Positions 23,723-31,852 of a DNA stretch of 33,703 nt are shown piece after piece; position 1 is the first letter of the stretch, and every line of letters starts with the position of its first letter. The position numbers and the translations under genes were made by a program. Below the pieces are notes generated by a model. The model had not been told where the DNA came from and searched no databases. It was given only the letters and a program-made list of their open reading frames with translations. Origin of the DNA: Sphingomonadaceae bacterium (lineage in GTDB: Bacteria > Pseudomonadota > Alphaproteobacteria > Sphingomonadales > Sphingomonadaceae); the NCBI GenBank assembly GCA_016742125.1, contig JACVCM010000006.1, forward strand, positions 25,001 through 58,703, read 5' to 3'.

Positions 23723-24796
23723 ATGACACCGCAAGACATAAACGCTAACTACATTGCGGACCTGTATGGCGAAACCTATCTCGCCGAAGTCGACCCCGCC
23801 CCGCGCAGGCGGTTGGCTGTCAGTGCGCTGTTTCCCGGTTTCATCGTCGTGGCAATCGCGTCGGCGGCGGCGACCTGGTTTTCGGAACATTATGGCATGC
23901 CCGTGATCCTGGCGGGACTGTTGCTCGGCCTGGCCCTGAATTTCATTTCTGCCGAACGGAAGGTGCATCCGGGCCTCGACTTTTGTGGCACCTCCTGCTT
24001 GCGCTGGGGAATAGTGTTACTCGGCACACAGGTTACGGCGATGCAGATCGGCAGTCTGGGTGCGGTAGCATTTATCGGCCTTGTCGGGATCATGGTCATG
24101 GTTGTCGGTACGGGCTTGTTGGGTGCCAAGCTGGGCGACCAGAGCAATTATGCCGGCTGGCTGGCCGGCGGCGCAACCGCCATTTGCGGGGCGTCGGCCG
24201 CGCTTGCCATTTATGCTCTCATCGGACGTGAGCGGCTTAACCAGTCGCAATTTACGTTGACACTCGTGGGTGTGGCCTTGGCCAGTGCGATTGCGATGTC
24301 ATTCTACCCACTGATTGCAGCCTATCTCGATTTTACCGACAGACAGGCGGGTTTCCTTATGGGCGCGGCGGTGCATGACGTTGCACAGGCCTTGGGCGGC
24401 GGCTACAGCTTTTCGCAAGGTGCCGGCGAAACGGCTACCATAGTCAAACTTTCCCGCGTTGCCTTGCTGGCACCGGCGGTGGCCCTTATCGGACTTGCAA
24501 TCGGGAGTGCAGGAAACCAGCCCAAAAGCCTCCTGGCAAAGCTCAGGCTGCCTTGGTTCATTCTCGCCTTTTTTGGAACGGTTGCACTGAATTCGCTGAC
24601 TGAGCCACCGCAATGGGTGGCGGAATACGGCCTGATTGCGTCAAAGGCCATGCTGCTCTTTGCCGTGACGGCAACGGCCATGCGTTCAAGGCTCGATCTG
24701 CTTCTGGGGCAAGGCTGGAAGGCGCTGCTGCCCGTCATACTCGCGACGCTCACCGCGTTCCTAGCCTCTGCGGCATTTGCCTGGGCGATGCTATGA
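23723..24796 (+). CDS. YeiH/YeeE-type putative sulfate exporter
   Basis: About 357 residues and roughly ten membrane helices, matching the YeiH family (LRWGIVLLGTQVTAMQIGSL, then GGATAICGASAALAIYALIG and GAAVHDVAQALGGGYSFSQG, with family-conserved ICGASAA and VHDVAQ). The family is annotated as putative sulfate or anion exporter. The ATG at 23723 has AAGG a few bases upstream; earlier in-frame ATGs at 23651 and 23684 look less likely. Its stop overlaps the glpD start (ATGA). Confidence 0.85.
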   Translation: MTPQDINANYIADLYGETYLAEVDPAPRRRLAVSALFPGFIVVAIASAAATWFSEHYGMPVILAGLLLGLALNFISAERKVHPGLDFCGTSCLRWGIVLLGTQVTAMQIGSLGAVAFIGLVGIMVMVVGTGLLGAKLGDQSNYAGWLAGGATAICGASAALAIYALIGRERLNQSQFTLTLVGVALASAIAMSFYPLIAAYLDFTDRQAGFLMGAAVHDVAQALGGGYSFSQGAGETATIVKLSRVALLAPAVALIGLAIGSAGNQPKSLLAKLRLPWFILAFFGTVALNSLTEPPQWVAEYGLIASKAMLLFAVTATAMRSRLDLLLGQGWKALLPVILATLTAFLASAAFAWAML

Positions 24797-26295
24797 CCGA
24801 TAACATCTACGATCTGGCAGTTATCGGTGGCGGAGTGAACGGTGCCGGGATTGCACGAGACGCGGCCGGACGAGGAGCAAAAGTGATTTTGCTCGAACGC
24901 GGCGATCTGGCACGCGGAACATCCTCGGCGTCTACCAAGCTTATCCATGGCGGGCTGCGTTATCTCGAACATTACGAATTTTCGTTGGTCCGCGAATCGC
25001 TCATCGAACGCGAACGGCTTTGGGCCATCGCGCCGCATATCATCTGGCCACTGCGCTTCGTGCTGCCGTACCAAAAGTACATCCGCCCTGCATGGCTGGT
25101 CCGGCTGGGCCTGTTCCTGTACGACCAGAGCGGCGGGCGTCGCAAATTGCCGCCGACACGCACACTCGACCTACGCCACGAGCCGGTGGGACAGCCACTC
25201 AAACCCGAGTTCGCCAAAGCATTCGAATATTCCGATTGCTGGGTCGACGATTCGCGCCTCGTGGTGCTGAACGCTATGGACGCAGCTGAGCGTGGTGCCC
25301 AGATCCGAACCCGGTCGGAAGTCACACATCTCGAACGGCGTGACGGCCTGTGGCATATCCAGATTTCAAGCCAGTCCCCGGTGCTGGCCCGGGCAGTCGC
25401 AAATGCCGCAGGCCCAGCCGTTCTCAACCTTCTCGCGCGCACTGCCGGACATCATCGCAATCCCGACGAGAAAATCAGGCTGGTCCGTGGTTCGCACATT
25501 GTTGTGGCCAAGATGTTCGAAACGCCACAGGCCTATTTCTGCCAAAACCCCGACGGCCGTATTTTCTTCGCCATCCCCTATGAGGACGATTTTACACTGA
25601 TCGGTACAACCGACGCTGATCATAACGGCCCGCTCGACAATATCACCGCCACTCCCGAAGAGATCGCGTATATCTGCGAGTCCGCCAACATCTATTTCAA
25701 AAAGCAGCTGGCGCCAGCCGACGTTATCTACAGCTATGCCGGCGTCCGCCCACTTGTCGATGACGGATCTGGCAAGCCCGAAACCGCCTCGCGCGGCTAT
25801 CATTTCGACGTCGATGCCGACGAACATGACTCCGCTCCGATATTGTCGGTGTTCGGCGGCAAGATTACCACCTACCGCCATCTGGCCGAAAATGCGATCG
25901 GGCAGCTCGCGCCTTATCTCCCGATGCTCTCCGGACCGGGGTGGACGCTCGAAGAACCTCTGCCCGGCGGAAACTTTCCGACCGAGGGCGTAGCCGCGCT
26001 GCGTGCCGATATTCTGGAAAGATACCCTTTTCTGCCACAGCCGATTATCCACCGTCTCGCCAGAAGCTACGGGACAAGGGCCGCCACATTGCTGGGCGAA
26101 GCAAAGCATATCACCGACCTCGGCGCGCATTTCGGTCATGGGCTTTATCAGGCAGAGGTCGACTATCTGATTGCGCACGAATGGGCAAAGTCAGCCGATG
26201 ACATATTGTGGCGGCGCGGAAAGTTGGGTCTGCGATTTTCTGCGCGCGAGCGGGATTTGCTGGAAAGCTATGTAACGGCGTGTGTTGCAAACTAA
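24793..26295 (+). CDS. glpD: Glycerol-3-phosphate dehydrogenase (aerobic type)
   Basis: A 500-residue FAD enzyme. The dinucleotide motif is LAVIGGGVNGAGIARDAAGR, followed by SSASTKLIHGGLRYLEHYEF, the FAD/substrate segment that identifies GlpD, and SVFGGKITTYRHLAENAI near the end of the catalytic domain. It oxidises glycerol-3-phosphate to dihydroxyacetone phosphate and passes electrons to quinone at the membrane. The start overlaps the yeiH stop; no glpF, glpK or glpR is nearby. Confidence 0.96.
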   Translation: MTDNIYDLAVIGGGVNGAGIARDAAGRGAKVILLERGDLARGTSSASTKLIHGGLRYLEHYEFSLVRESLIERERLWAIAPHIIWPLRFVLPYQKYIRPAWLVRLGLFLYDQSGGRRKLPPTRTLDLRHEPVGQPLKPEFAKAFEYSDCWVDDSRLVVLNAMDAAERGAQIRTRSEVTHLERRDGLWHIQISSQSPVLARAVANAAGPAVLNLLARTAGHHRNPDEKIRLVRGSHIVVAKMFETPQAYFCQNPDGRIFFAIPYEDDFTLIGTTDADHNGPLDNITATPEEIAYICESANIYFKKQLAPADVIYSYAGVRPLVDDGSGKPETASRGYHFDVDADEHDSAPILSVFGGKITTYRHLAENAIGQLAPYLPMLSGPGWTLEEPLPGGNFPTEGVAALRADILERYPFLPQPIIHRLARSYGTRAATLLGEAKHITDLGAHFGHGLYQAEVDYLIAHEWAKSADDILWRRGKLGLRFSARERDLLESYVTACVAN

Positions 26296-26334
26296 TCGGT
26301 TCAACAGATTGGATTATCCTGTAAAATGACCCTG

Positions 26335-26340
26335 CATAAT
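26335..26340 (+). promoter_or_regulatory. Possible -10 element before the TIR gene
   Basis: CATAAT at 26335-26340 matches five of six bases of TATAAT and lies 17 bases before the start codon, in a 62-base AT-richer gap after glpD. No convincing -35 hexamer is found at 16-18 bases; TTGGAT at 26309 is 20 bases away. The gap suggests that the TIR gene cluster has its own promoter. Confidence 0.3.
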
Positions 26341-26357
26341 GCCTATGCGGGGAAACG

Positions 26358-28202
26358 ATGGGGGATAAAGGCAATCTGAATGCGGGCGATTCGGTCAGCG
26401 CTCGCCGATTTGCGGCTTTCATAAGCTATAGTCATGCAGATGCGGAGGTTGCGGCACAATTGCAGCGGCGCCTTGAGCGATATCGCCTGCCCAAGCGAAT
26501 TTCCCAGATGCGTCAGACGCCAACCTCTGCTCTTGGCGCAATTTTTCGCGATCGCGAAGATCTCGCCGCAGCGGCCAGTCTAAGCGCCGCCATCCGCGAC
26601 GCGATTGCACGGGCCGAAGCGTTGATCGTAATCTGTTCGCCGGACGCGGCGAAGTCAGACTGGGTCAGCGCTGAAATCGAACTGTTCCGTGAGCTTCACC
26701 CTGAAAAGCCCATTCTGGCCGCATTGGTCGCGGGCGAACCGGCAAGTTCCTTTCCCTCTGCCCTGACTAAAGGGGGAATCGAACCGCTTGCCGCAGACCT
26801 CCGGCCCAACGCCGATGGGCCCCAACTTGGCTTCCTGAAAATTGTCGCTGGAATTGCGGGTATCCAACTCGATGCCCTGATCCAACGTGATGCGCAACGC
26901 CGTATCCGCCGCGTGACAAGCATCACGGTCGGTGCCTTGGCCGCAATGCTAATCATGGGCATCATGACCGCATACGCCCTCAAAGCCCGTAACGATGCCG
27001 CCCGGCAGAGGGCCGAGGCCGAAGGACTTGTCGAGTATATGCTCACCGATTTGCGGCAAAAACTGAAGGGCGTTGGTCGGCTCGATGTGATGGATGCGGT
27101 CAACCAACGGGCAATGGACTATTACGGGCGACAAGGTGACTTGCGCGAACTGCCGGAAGACGGTCTGGAGCGCCGCGCAAGGCTTCTACACGCCATGGGT
27201 GAGGATGACGAGAAGCGGGGAAATCTACACTCCGCGATACAAAAATTCGGCGAAGCCCATCGAACTACTCAGGCATTGTTGAAACGCCAACCTGACAATC
27301 CTGAACGCATTTTTGCCCATGCGCAAAGCGAATATTGGGTGGGATATGCGGCGCTTCAGAACGATGATTTCGAGCGAGCGGGAAAAGCCTATCGCAAATA
27401 TGCCCAATTTGGCAACCGGCTTGCCCAAATGGGTCCGCAAAAAGCCCTGTGGCAAATGGAGGCGGGTTACGGTCAGCAGAATTTGGGAACCCTGCTGATT
27501 CAGCAGGGCATCGCGAACGACGTCAGCACGCAGGCTTTCAAGACCGCGGCACATTATTTCACCAAAGCAATCGCGCTCCAGCCGTCCAAGATACAGTTTC
27601 ATCTCGATCTGGCGGAAGCCGAAGCTTGGTTGGCTGACTCTTATGCCCTGCAACAGCAATATGGGCTAGCACTGGCAGCAAGAACCCGTCAAAAGCAGAT
27701 ATTGGAGCAACTGGCACGCGTCGATCCGGAAAATGCCGATTATCAACAGCGCCTGCTCCTGAACGCGGTGGCCACGGCCCAGTTAGAAATGGATTCAGGT
27801 AAACCGAGCGAGGCTGCGACAACCCTTCGGCAAGCACATATACAGTCACGGCGTGCGGTCACCCGGGATCCGACTAATGCCGAGTTGGTCGTACGAGCGC
27901 GGGGAGTCGGACTGTTATTTGCGCGTGCATTGCTGCTTTCACGCTCTCAATCCACACGCGCCATTGCGGACTTGATGGCCCCATGTAACGACAACAAGCT
28001 GGTGGAAGACGAACGCTTGATGTGTGCGACCAACAGGGTTCGCGCATATCACGCTCGCGGCAATGTAGGCGAGGCCCAAAGAGCCCTGACACAGACCAAG
28101 GCGATATTCAGCGAAATCAAACAGGACGGGCGCCGTCTCCGCTGGGGCATGGACTTTGATCGTGAAATCGCGAGCTTGGAAAAACTGCTGGAGGAGCAAT
28201 GA
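26358..28202 (+). CDS. TIR domain-TM-TPR protein
   Basis: A 614-residue protein in three parts. Residues about 17-150 are a TIR domain: box 1 is FAAFISYSHADAEVA, then IFRDREDLAAAASLSAAIRD, and ALIVICSPDAAKSDWVSAEI. E106 in D101-W-V-S-A-E106 aligns with the catalytic glutamate of NAD-cleaving TIR domains (compare WVHKE in SARM1). Residues about 186-208 (VTSITVGALAAMLIMGIMTA) form one membrane helix. The rest is alpha-helical repeat (TPR-like), with LRQKLKGVGRLDVMDAVNQR then the DNPERIFAHAQSEYWVGYAA block. So the TIR part should face one side of the inner membrane and the repeats the other, though which side is unproven. GGGGAA precedes the ATG. It heads a likely operon with the next two genes. 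Confidence 0.88.
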   Translation: MGDKGNLNAGDSVSARRFAAFISYSHADAEVAAQLQRRLERYRLPKRISQMRQTPTSALGAIFRDREDLAAAASLSAAIRDAIARAEALIVICSPDAAKSDWVSAEIELFRELHPEKPILAALVAGEPASSFPSALTKGGIEPLAADLRPNADGPQLGFLKIVAGIAGIQLDALIQRDAQRRIRRVTSITVGALAAMLIMGIMTAYALKARNDAARQRAEAEGLVEYMLTDLRQKLKGVGRLDVMDAVNQRAMDYYGRQGDLRELPEDGLERRARLLHAMGEDDEKRGNLHSAIQKFGEAHRTTQALLKRQPDNPERIFAHAQSEYWVGYAALQNDDFERAGKAYRKYAQFGNRLAQMGPQKALWQMEAGYGQQNLGTLLIQQGIANDVSTQAFKTAAHYFTKAIALQPSKIQFHLDLAEAEAWLADSYALQQQYGLALAARTRQKQILEQLARVDPENADYQQRLLLNAVATAQLEMDSGKPSEAATTLRQAHIQSRRAVTRDPTNAELVVRARGVGLLFARALLLSRSQSTRAIADLMAPCNDNKLVEDERLMCATNRVRAYHARGNVGEAQRALTQTKAIFSEIKQDGRRLRWGMDFDREIASLEKLLEEQ

Positions 28203-28203
28203 A

Positions 28204-28836
28204 ATGAGAGAAGCCACAGACCTGAAGATATTGGACATCATTGTCGTGCCGGCGGAGCGTCTTGATCTTGGCAAAGCTGAAATCGGGAAGACAATCTTGC
28301 TGGACATCACCAACGCCGAAATTTCGCGCATGGAGGTGAAGGCGAAACTGCTGTCGCATTTGCCGCTGGGCGCGAAGGCTGCGCTTTCGCCGGACGAGAT
28401 CCACAACATGTACTTCGACGCGGCCAACTGGCCAGCTAACGGGGGCATTACCTCGCCCCATAATCAGCCTGCAAAGCGTACACCTCTCGACATCGATTTC
28501 ATGGCCGACAACACGGACTCGGACAAGAAGTTCGTCAGTCATGTCGTTCTGCGCCTCAACGACCGCAATACAGATGTCGCTTTCAGCACCGATGTCCACA
28601 GGGCAACCGGAATGCCATTGGTGGTTACGCAATCGGCAAACGATCCAAACAAAGTAGGGCGTGTCGCGCAGGCGGCGCAGTTTATCTTCGGCGGGTTTCA
28701 CTACGCGCACTTTTTCATCACGCGCGGTGTTGACCCCAGTTTGATAAATTACGCCGTTGCGCTGGACTACAGGCAACCGAGTGGCAATGTCGTGCCTGTG
28801 GTCATAGACCCAGGTTCGCAGAACCAGCGCCCTTAG
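28204..28836 (+). CDS. Unrecognised protein downstream of TIR gene
   Basis: A 210-residue protein beginning two bases after the TIR stop, so it is almost certainly co-translated. The family is not recognised. It has a regular strand/helix look with no membrane segment or signal: early KILDIIVVPAERLDLGKAEI, a polar middle LSPDEIHNMYFDAANWPANG, then PLDIDFMADNTDSDKKFVSH and NDRNTDVAFSTDVHRATGMP. No catalytic motif could be picked out. The position between the TIR and SLOG-like genes argues for a role in the same process. Confidence 0.72.
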   Translation: MREATDLKILDIIVVPAERLDLGKAEIGKTILLDITNAEISRMEVKAKLLSHLPLGAKAALSPDEIHNMYFDAANWPANGGITSPHNQPAKRTPLDIDFMADNTDSDKKFVSHVVLRLNDRNTDVAFSTDVHRATGMPLVVTQSANDPNKVGRVAQAAQFIFGGFHYAHFFITRGVDPSLINYAVALDYRQPSGNVVPVVIDPGSQNQRP

Positions 28837-28906
28837 ATGTCGAACCGGCGAGCAAGTCCGCGCCTGGGTCATAAGTGGACACCGCCTGGACGAAACGGAA
28901 TGGAAG

Positions 28907-30394
28907 ATGCCCGAACCACCGCCGCTTAGCAGAATAGTCAACCTCGCTCGTACGGGCGCTATCACACAGGCCTGGGCGATGTTCACCGACACGGGGTTGG
29001 CAGATGTCATCGATGACCCGAAGATCCTGACCTTAAAGGGGCGGTTGTTGAAAGATCAGGCCCGGCAAGCGTCGGGGCCGATGCGCGCGCGCCTTTTCCT
29101 CGAAGCAGCGCAGGCCTATGCCGATGCGGCCAGAATCCGCCCCGACAGCTATCCGTTGATAAATGCCGCCGCGATGTCGCTGTTCGCCGGGCAGCAGGAC
29201 CATATGCGATTTCTGGCGCGGGAGGTGCTGGGTCTCCTCGATGGTGGTGGGGGCGTTGGGGAGACGCCTTATTGGCATGAGGCGACCCGCGCCGAAGCGC
29301 TGCTGCTGCTGGGCGACATGGAGGGGGCGCAAGCTGCCCTCGCCGCAGCCGTCGCAAATGCGCCAGACGCCTGGGAAGATCGCGCCACGACGATCCGGCA
29401 GTTTCGCGAGATTGCCGAGGCTCTGGGATTGTCAGTCGACTGGCTGGCAAGCCTTGCTCCTCCGCCAACCCTGGTCTTTAGCGGCATCATGGGTATCGGA
29501 TCCGCAGACGGCTCTGCGCAACAGGGCATCGAGGCCGCTGTACAGCAATCCGGCGTTGGCTCTGCTTATGGTGCGCTGGCAGCGGGCGCGGACATACTGG
29601 TTGCAGAAGCGGTGCTGCGTGCTGGAGCCGCGTTGAACATAGTGCTCCCGGCTGCGCCTGAGGCCTTCAGACGACAGTCGGTGGAGCCATTTGGCGCAGA
29701 CTGGAGCAGTCGCTTCGATGCAATGATGGATCAAGCCGAATCGGTAACCGTTGTCGCCGGTTGCAATTCCGTTACCGATGGCTCGATAAAGCTGGCGGCT
29801 CTTGTCGCACAAGGCATGGCTATGGACAAAGCCCAGCGCATGCAAAGCCGGTGCACATCGATCTCGATCACCGACGAGCGGCGCGATGGCGCAGCCGCCG
29901 ATAACATAATCGTCAACGTCGATCGCAGCGTGCAGGATGGTGTGTCGACGGAAGTTCCACCTTCGAAAATGGCCATGCTGATAGCCGGGGTCGACCGTCA
30001 GCTATTCGCCCGATACGACCTTGCCGAAATGGCGATATTGCATGGCATGCATGTGGCGGCGTCGTTCGATATCGAACATGCCGCAACGGTGCTCGCGAGG
30101 CTGATCGAAAGCCGGTCCACCGGGCCTTTGGCGGCAAATGCGATCGTGGCCGAAAATGCCCATGACATATCCGATGTCGAGATTGCGCGGACTGTAAGGA
30201 TTGCCCAGTCAACCACGCAAGGCACTATCGGTGCCATCATGGAGGCCGCCATGGTGCTGAAGGCTTTTTATCCGGAAGCAGGCATCGAACCACTGGGTGA
30301 ACTGCCTGATCAGGGGCGCGCCAGCCAGATATACGCCTTGCGCAACATGTTACGTGCCTCCCGCACTATTGCAGGCGGCAACCGCTTCGTCTAA
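28907..30394 (+). CDS. TRAFs-binding-type TPR, SLOG-like, degenerate cyclase-like protein
   Basis: A 495-residue protein. Residues 1-185 are alpha-helical repeats of the TRAFs-binding (DUF4071) kind. Residues about 187-300 start LVFSGIMGIGSADGSAQQGI and contain YGALAAGADILVAEAVLRAG then ALNIVLPAAPEAFRRQSVEP; this is the SLOG/Rossmann-like domain that in relatives ('LFSGHMID...', 'GADILF.EA') lies before a class III cyclase. Residues about 355-485 keep a cyclase-like outline (SKMAMLIAGVDRQLFARYDL; IARTVRIAQSTTQGTIGAIM; LGELPDQGRASQIYALRNML) but lack the two metal-binding aspartates in the expected context, so cyclase activity is doubtful. A nucleotide-sensing role is inference. Ribosome binding site GGAA lies just upstream. 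Confidence 0.72.
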   Translation: MPEPPPLSRIVNLARTGAITQAWAMFTDTGLADVIDDPKILTLKGRLLKDQARQASGPMRARLFLEAAQAYADAARIRPDSYPLINAAAMSLFAGQQDHMRFLAREVLGLLDGGGGVGETPYWHEATRAEALLLLGDMEGAQAALAAAVANAPDAWEDRATTIRQFREIAEALGLSVDWLASLAPPPTLVFSGIMGIGSADGSAQQGIEAAVQQSGVGSAYGALAAGADILVAEAVLRAGAALNIVLPAAPEAFRRQSVEPFGADWSSRFDAMMDQAESVTVVAGCNSVTDGSIKLAALVAQGMAMDKAQRMQSRCTSISITDERRDGAAADNIIVNVDRSVQDGVSTEVPPSKMAMLIAGVDRQLFARYDLAEMAILHGMHVAASFDIEHAATVLARLIESRSTGPLAANAIVAENAHDISDVEIARTVRIAQSTTQGTIGAIMEAAMVLKAFYPEAGIEPLGELPDQGRASQIYALRNMLRASRTIAGGNRFV

Positions 30395-30451
30395 CGTCGC
30401 AAAATCAGGGTTTTGGGTGGTATTGGCTGCTCATGCCCAGGGAACGGGTCA

Positions 30452-31387
30452 ATGCAAGAAAGCCAAATGGCCGATTGCGACAATGTCGAACTTTCGCCCA
30501 TGGACGCGCAAGTCGACTCTGTCGCACCGGACAAGATCGAGGTTGTGCAATTCGCACCGCCTGTGGAGCTTGCGCCTTATGTCACGCAGGTCTATTTTTT
30601 CCGCTGCGACGAACGCTATATTCACGACAGGCAACCTGCGGCATTGGGACATCTGATTTTCCTGCTGTCAGGAAGCGGAGAGCTGAAATTCCAGGACGGC
30701 CATGTCGACCCTGTGTCAGGTGCAACCATATTCGGGCCGGGTCTGGCCGCAGTCGAGTTCAGGTTCGACGGGCCGCTATACGATCTTGGCTTTGCGTTGT
30801 CCCCGCTCGGCTTTGTGGCGCTGACCGGGAAACCCGCCAACCAGTTCGCCGATAAGGCGGTTGCTGCCTCAACCTTGTTTGGACCCGACATCGATATAAT
30901 GATGGAGACGTTTCGCGACGGTTATCGCCGGGGCGATATGCGTATCGCAGATATGGTGGGGCAGGTCAGCGGCTTTCTTCTGAAGCGTGTGGGCAAGGTG
31001 CCGCCTGCCCATATGAAGATGATCAAAACCGTCATTGACTGGCTATCCAGCGATCTCGATCCCGATGTCGACCGGCTTTACCCGCAACTCGACATGTCGC
31101 GCAGCACGGCAGCGCGGCTGATCACGCGTTATTTTGGCTGCGCGCCGAAGCCGCTGATGCGCAAATATCGGGCATTGCGGGCCGCCAGCCTGCTTGTCGA
31201 TCCAGCCTGCACACCCGAATTGCGCGCGAAAATCGAATCGCTCTTTTATGACCAACCGCACATGATCCGTGAAGTTCGGCAATTTGCCGGACGGACACCG
31301 GGTGCCTTGGACGGCGATGATGCGAAGATCCTGCGTATCTGGCTGAGCCGCGATAATTACCGCGACATCGAAACCTTTCCGGGTTGA
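30452..31387 (+). CDS. AraC-family transcriptional regulator
   Basis: A 311-residue protein. Residues about 28-130 look like the sensing domain seen in DUF6597-type AraC regulators (VQFAPPVELAPYVTQVYFFR, LGHLIFLLSGSGELKFQDG, GPLYDLGFALSPLGFVALTG). The C-terminal part has two HTH units: LYPQLDMSRSTAARLITRYF, then YFGCAPKPLMRKYRALRAAS, and FYDQPHMIREVRQFAGRTPG. The ATG at 30452 follows GGGAACGGG; an earlier in-frame ATG at 30413 is weaker. The target genes are unknown. It lies 57 bases after the SLOG-like gene and may regulate that cluster. Confidence 0.85.
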   Translation: MQESQMADCDNVELSPMDAQVDSVAPDKIEVVQFAPPVELAPYVTQVYFFRCDERYIHDRQPAALGHLIFLLSGSGELKFQDGHVDPVSGATIFGPGLAAVEFRFDGPLYDLGFALSPLGFVALTGKPANQFADKAVAASTLFGPDIDIMMETFRDGYRRGDMRIADMVGQVSGFLLKRVGKVPPAHMKMIKTVIDWLSSDLDPDVDRLYPQLDMSRSTAARLITRYFGCAPKPLMRKYRALRAASLLVDPACTPELRAKIESLFYDQPHMIREVRQFAGRTPGALDGDDAKILRIWLSRDNYRDIETFPG

Positions 31388-31417
31388 TTTTTGGGTCGGG
31401 AAGGCCCATCTGGGACA

Positions 31418-31440
31418 AATCGGAACAAATTTATCCGATT
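31418..31440. promoter_or_regulatory. Inverted repeat operator before Rrf2 regulator
   Basis: aatcgga (31418-31424) and tccgatt (31434-31440) are exact reverse complements around a nine-base AT-rich spacer. The site ends ten bases before the regulator's ATG at 31451. A 23-bp dyad just before an Rrf2-family gene is where such a protein would bind to repress itself and the suf genes. Confidence 0.6.
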
Positions 31441-31450
31441 AGGATTCTCG

Positions 31451-31852
31451 ATGCGCTTGTCCAATATGGCAGATTACGCAGTGGTGGTAATGAGTGCGGC
31501 GTCGCGCCATTGCGGTGGAACGCGCACATCTGCCACCGCGCTGGCGGGCGAAACGGGCATTGCCTTGCCCACGGTGCAAAAGCTGGTGAGCATATTGTCG
31601 AAGGCAAGGTTGCTGCGTTCGGTTCGCGGCGCAGGCGGCGGGATACAGCTCGCACGGCCCGCCGCAGCCATCTCGCTGGCGGACATAATCGAGGCGGTGG
31701 AGGGGCCGATTGCTCTCACGGAATGCGTACATGAACAGACCTGCCACTGCACCATCGAGCCGAATTGCACAGTCAAGCCGCACATGAATGTTGCGAATAT
31801 GGCAGTGCGCGGTGCGCTTGCCGATATCAGCCTGACGAGTCTCGCCCGATGA
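31451..31852 (+). CDS. Rrf2-family regulator of the SUF Fe-S cluster operon
   Basis: A 133-residue Rrf2/IscR-like protein. The winged HTH reads ALAGETGIALPTVQKLVSIL with the SVRGAGGGIQLARP wing. Cysteines C92, C98, C100 and C106 form the likely [2Fe-2S] ligand set found in SUF system regulators. It should sense cluster supply and repress the suf operon. The ATG at 31451 is the family start. Its stop overlaps sufB (ATGA). Confidence 0.92.
   Translation: MRLSNMADYAVVVMSAASRHCGGTRTSATALAGETGIALPTVQKLVSILSKARLLRSVRGAGGGIQLARPAAAISLADIIEAVEGPIALTECVHEQTCHCTIEPNCTVKPHMNVANMAVRGALADISLTSLAR

Noticed and set aside
23639..23968. Upstream extension of the MFS transporter frame
   Set aside because: The extra 110 residues are low-quality, basic and overlap the yeiH start; the family-like protein begins at 23638.
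24613..24792. Upstream extension of glpD into yeiH
   Set aside because: GlpD homology begins at MTDNIYDLAVIGGG; the ATGA overlap gives the natural start.
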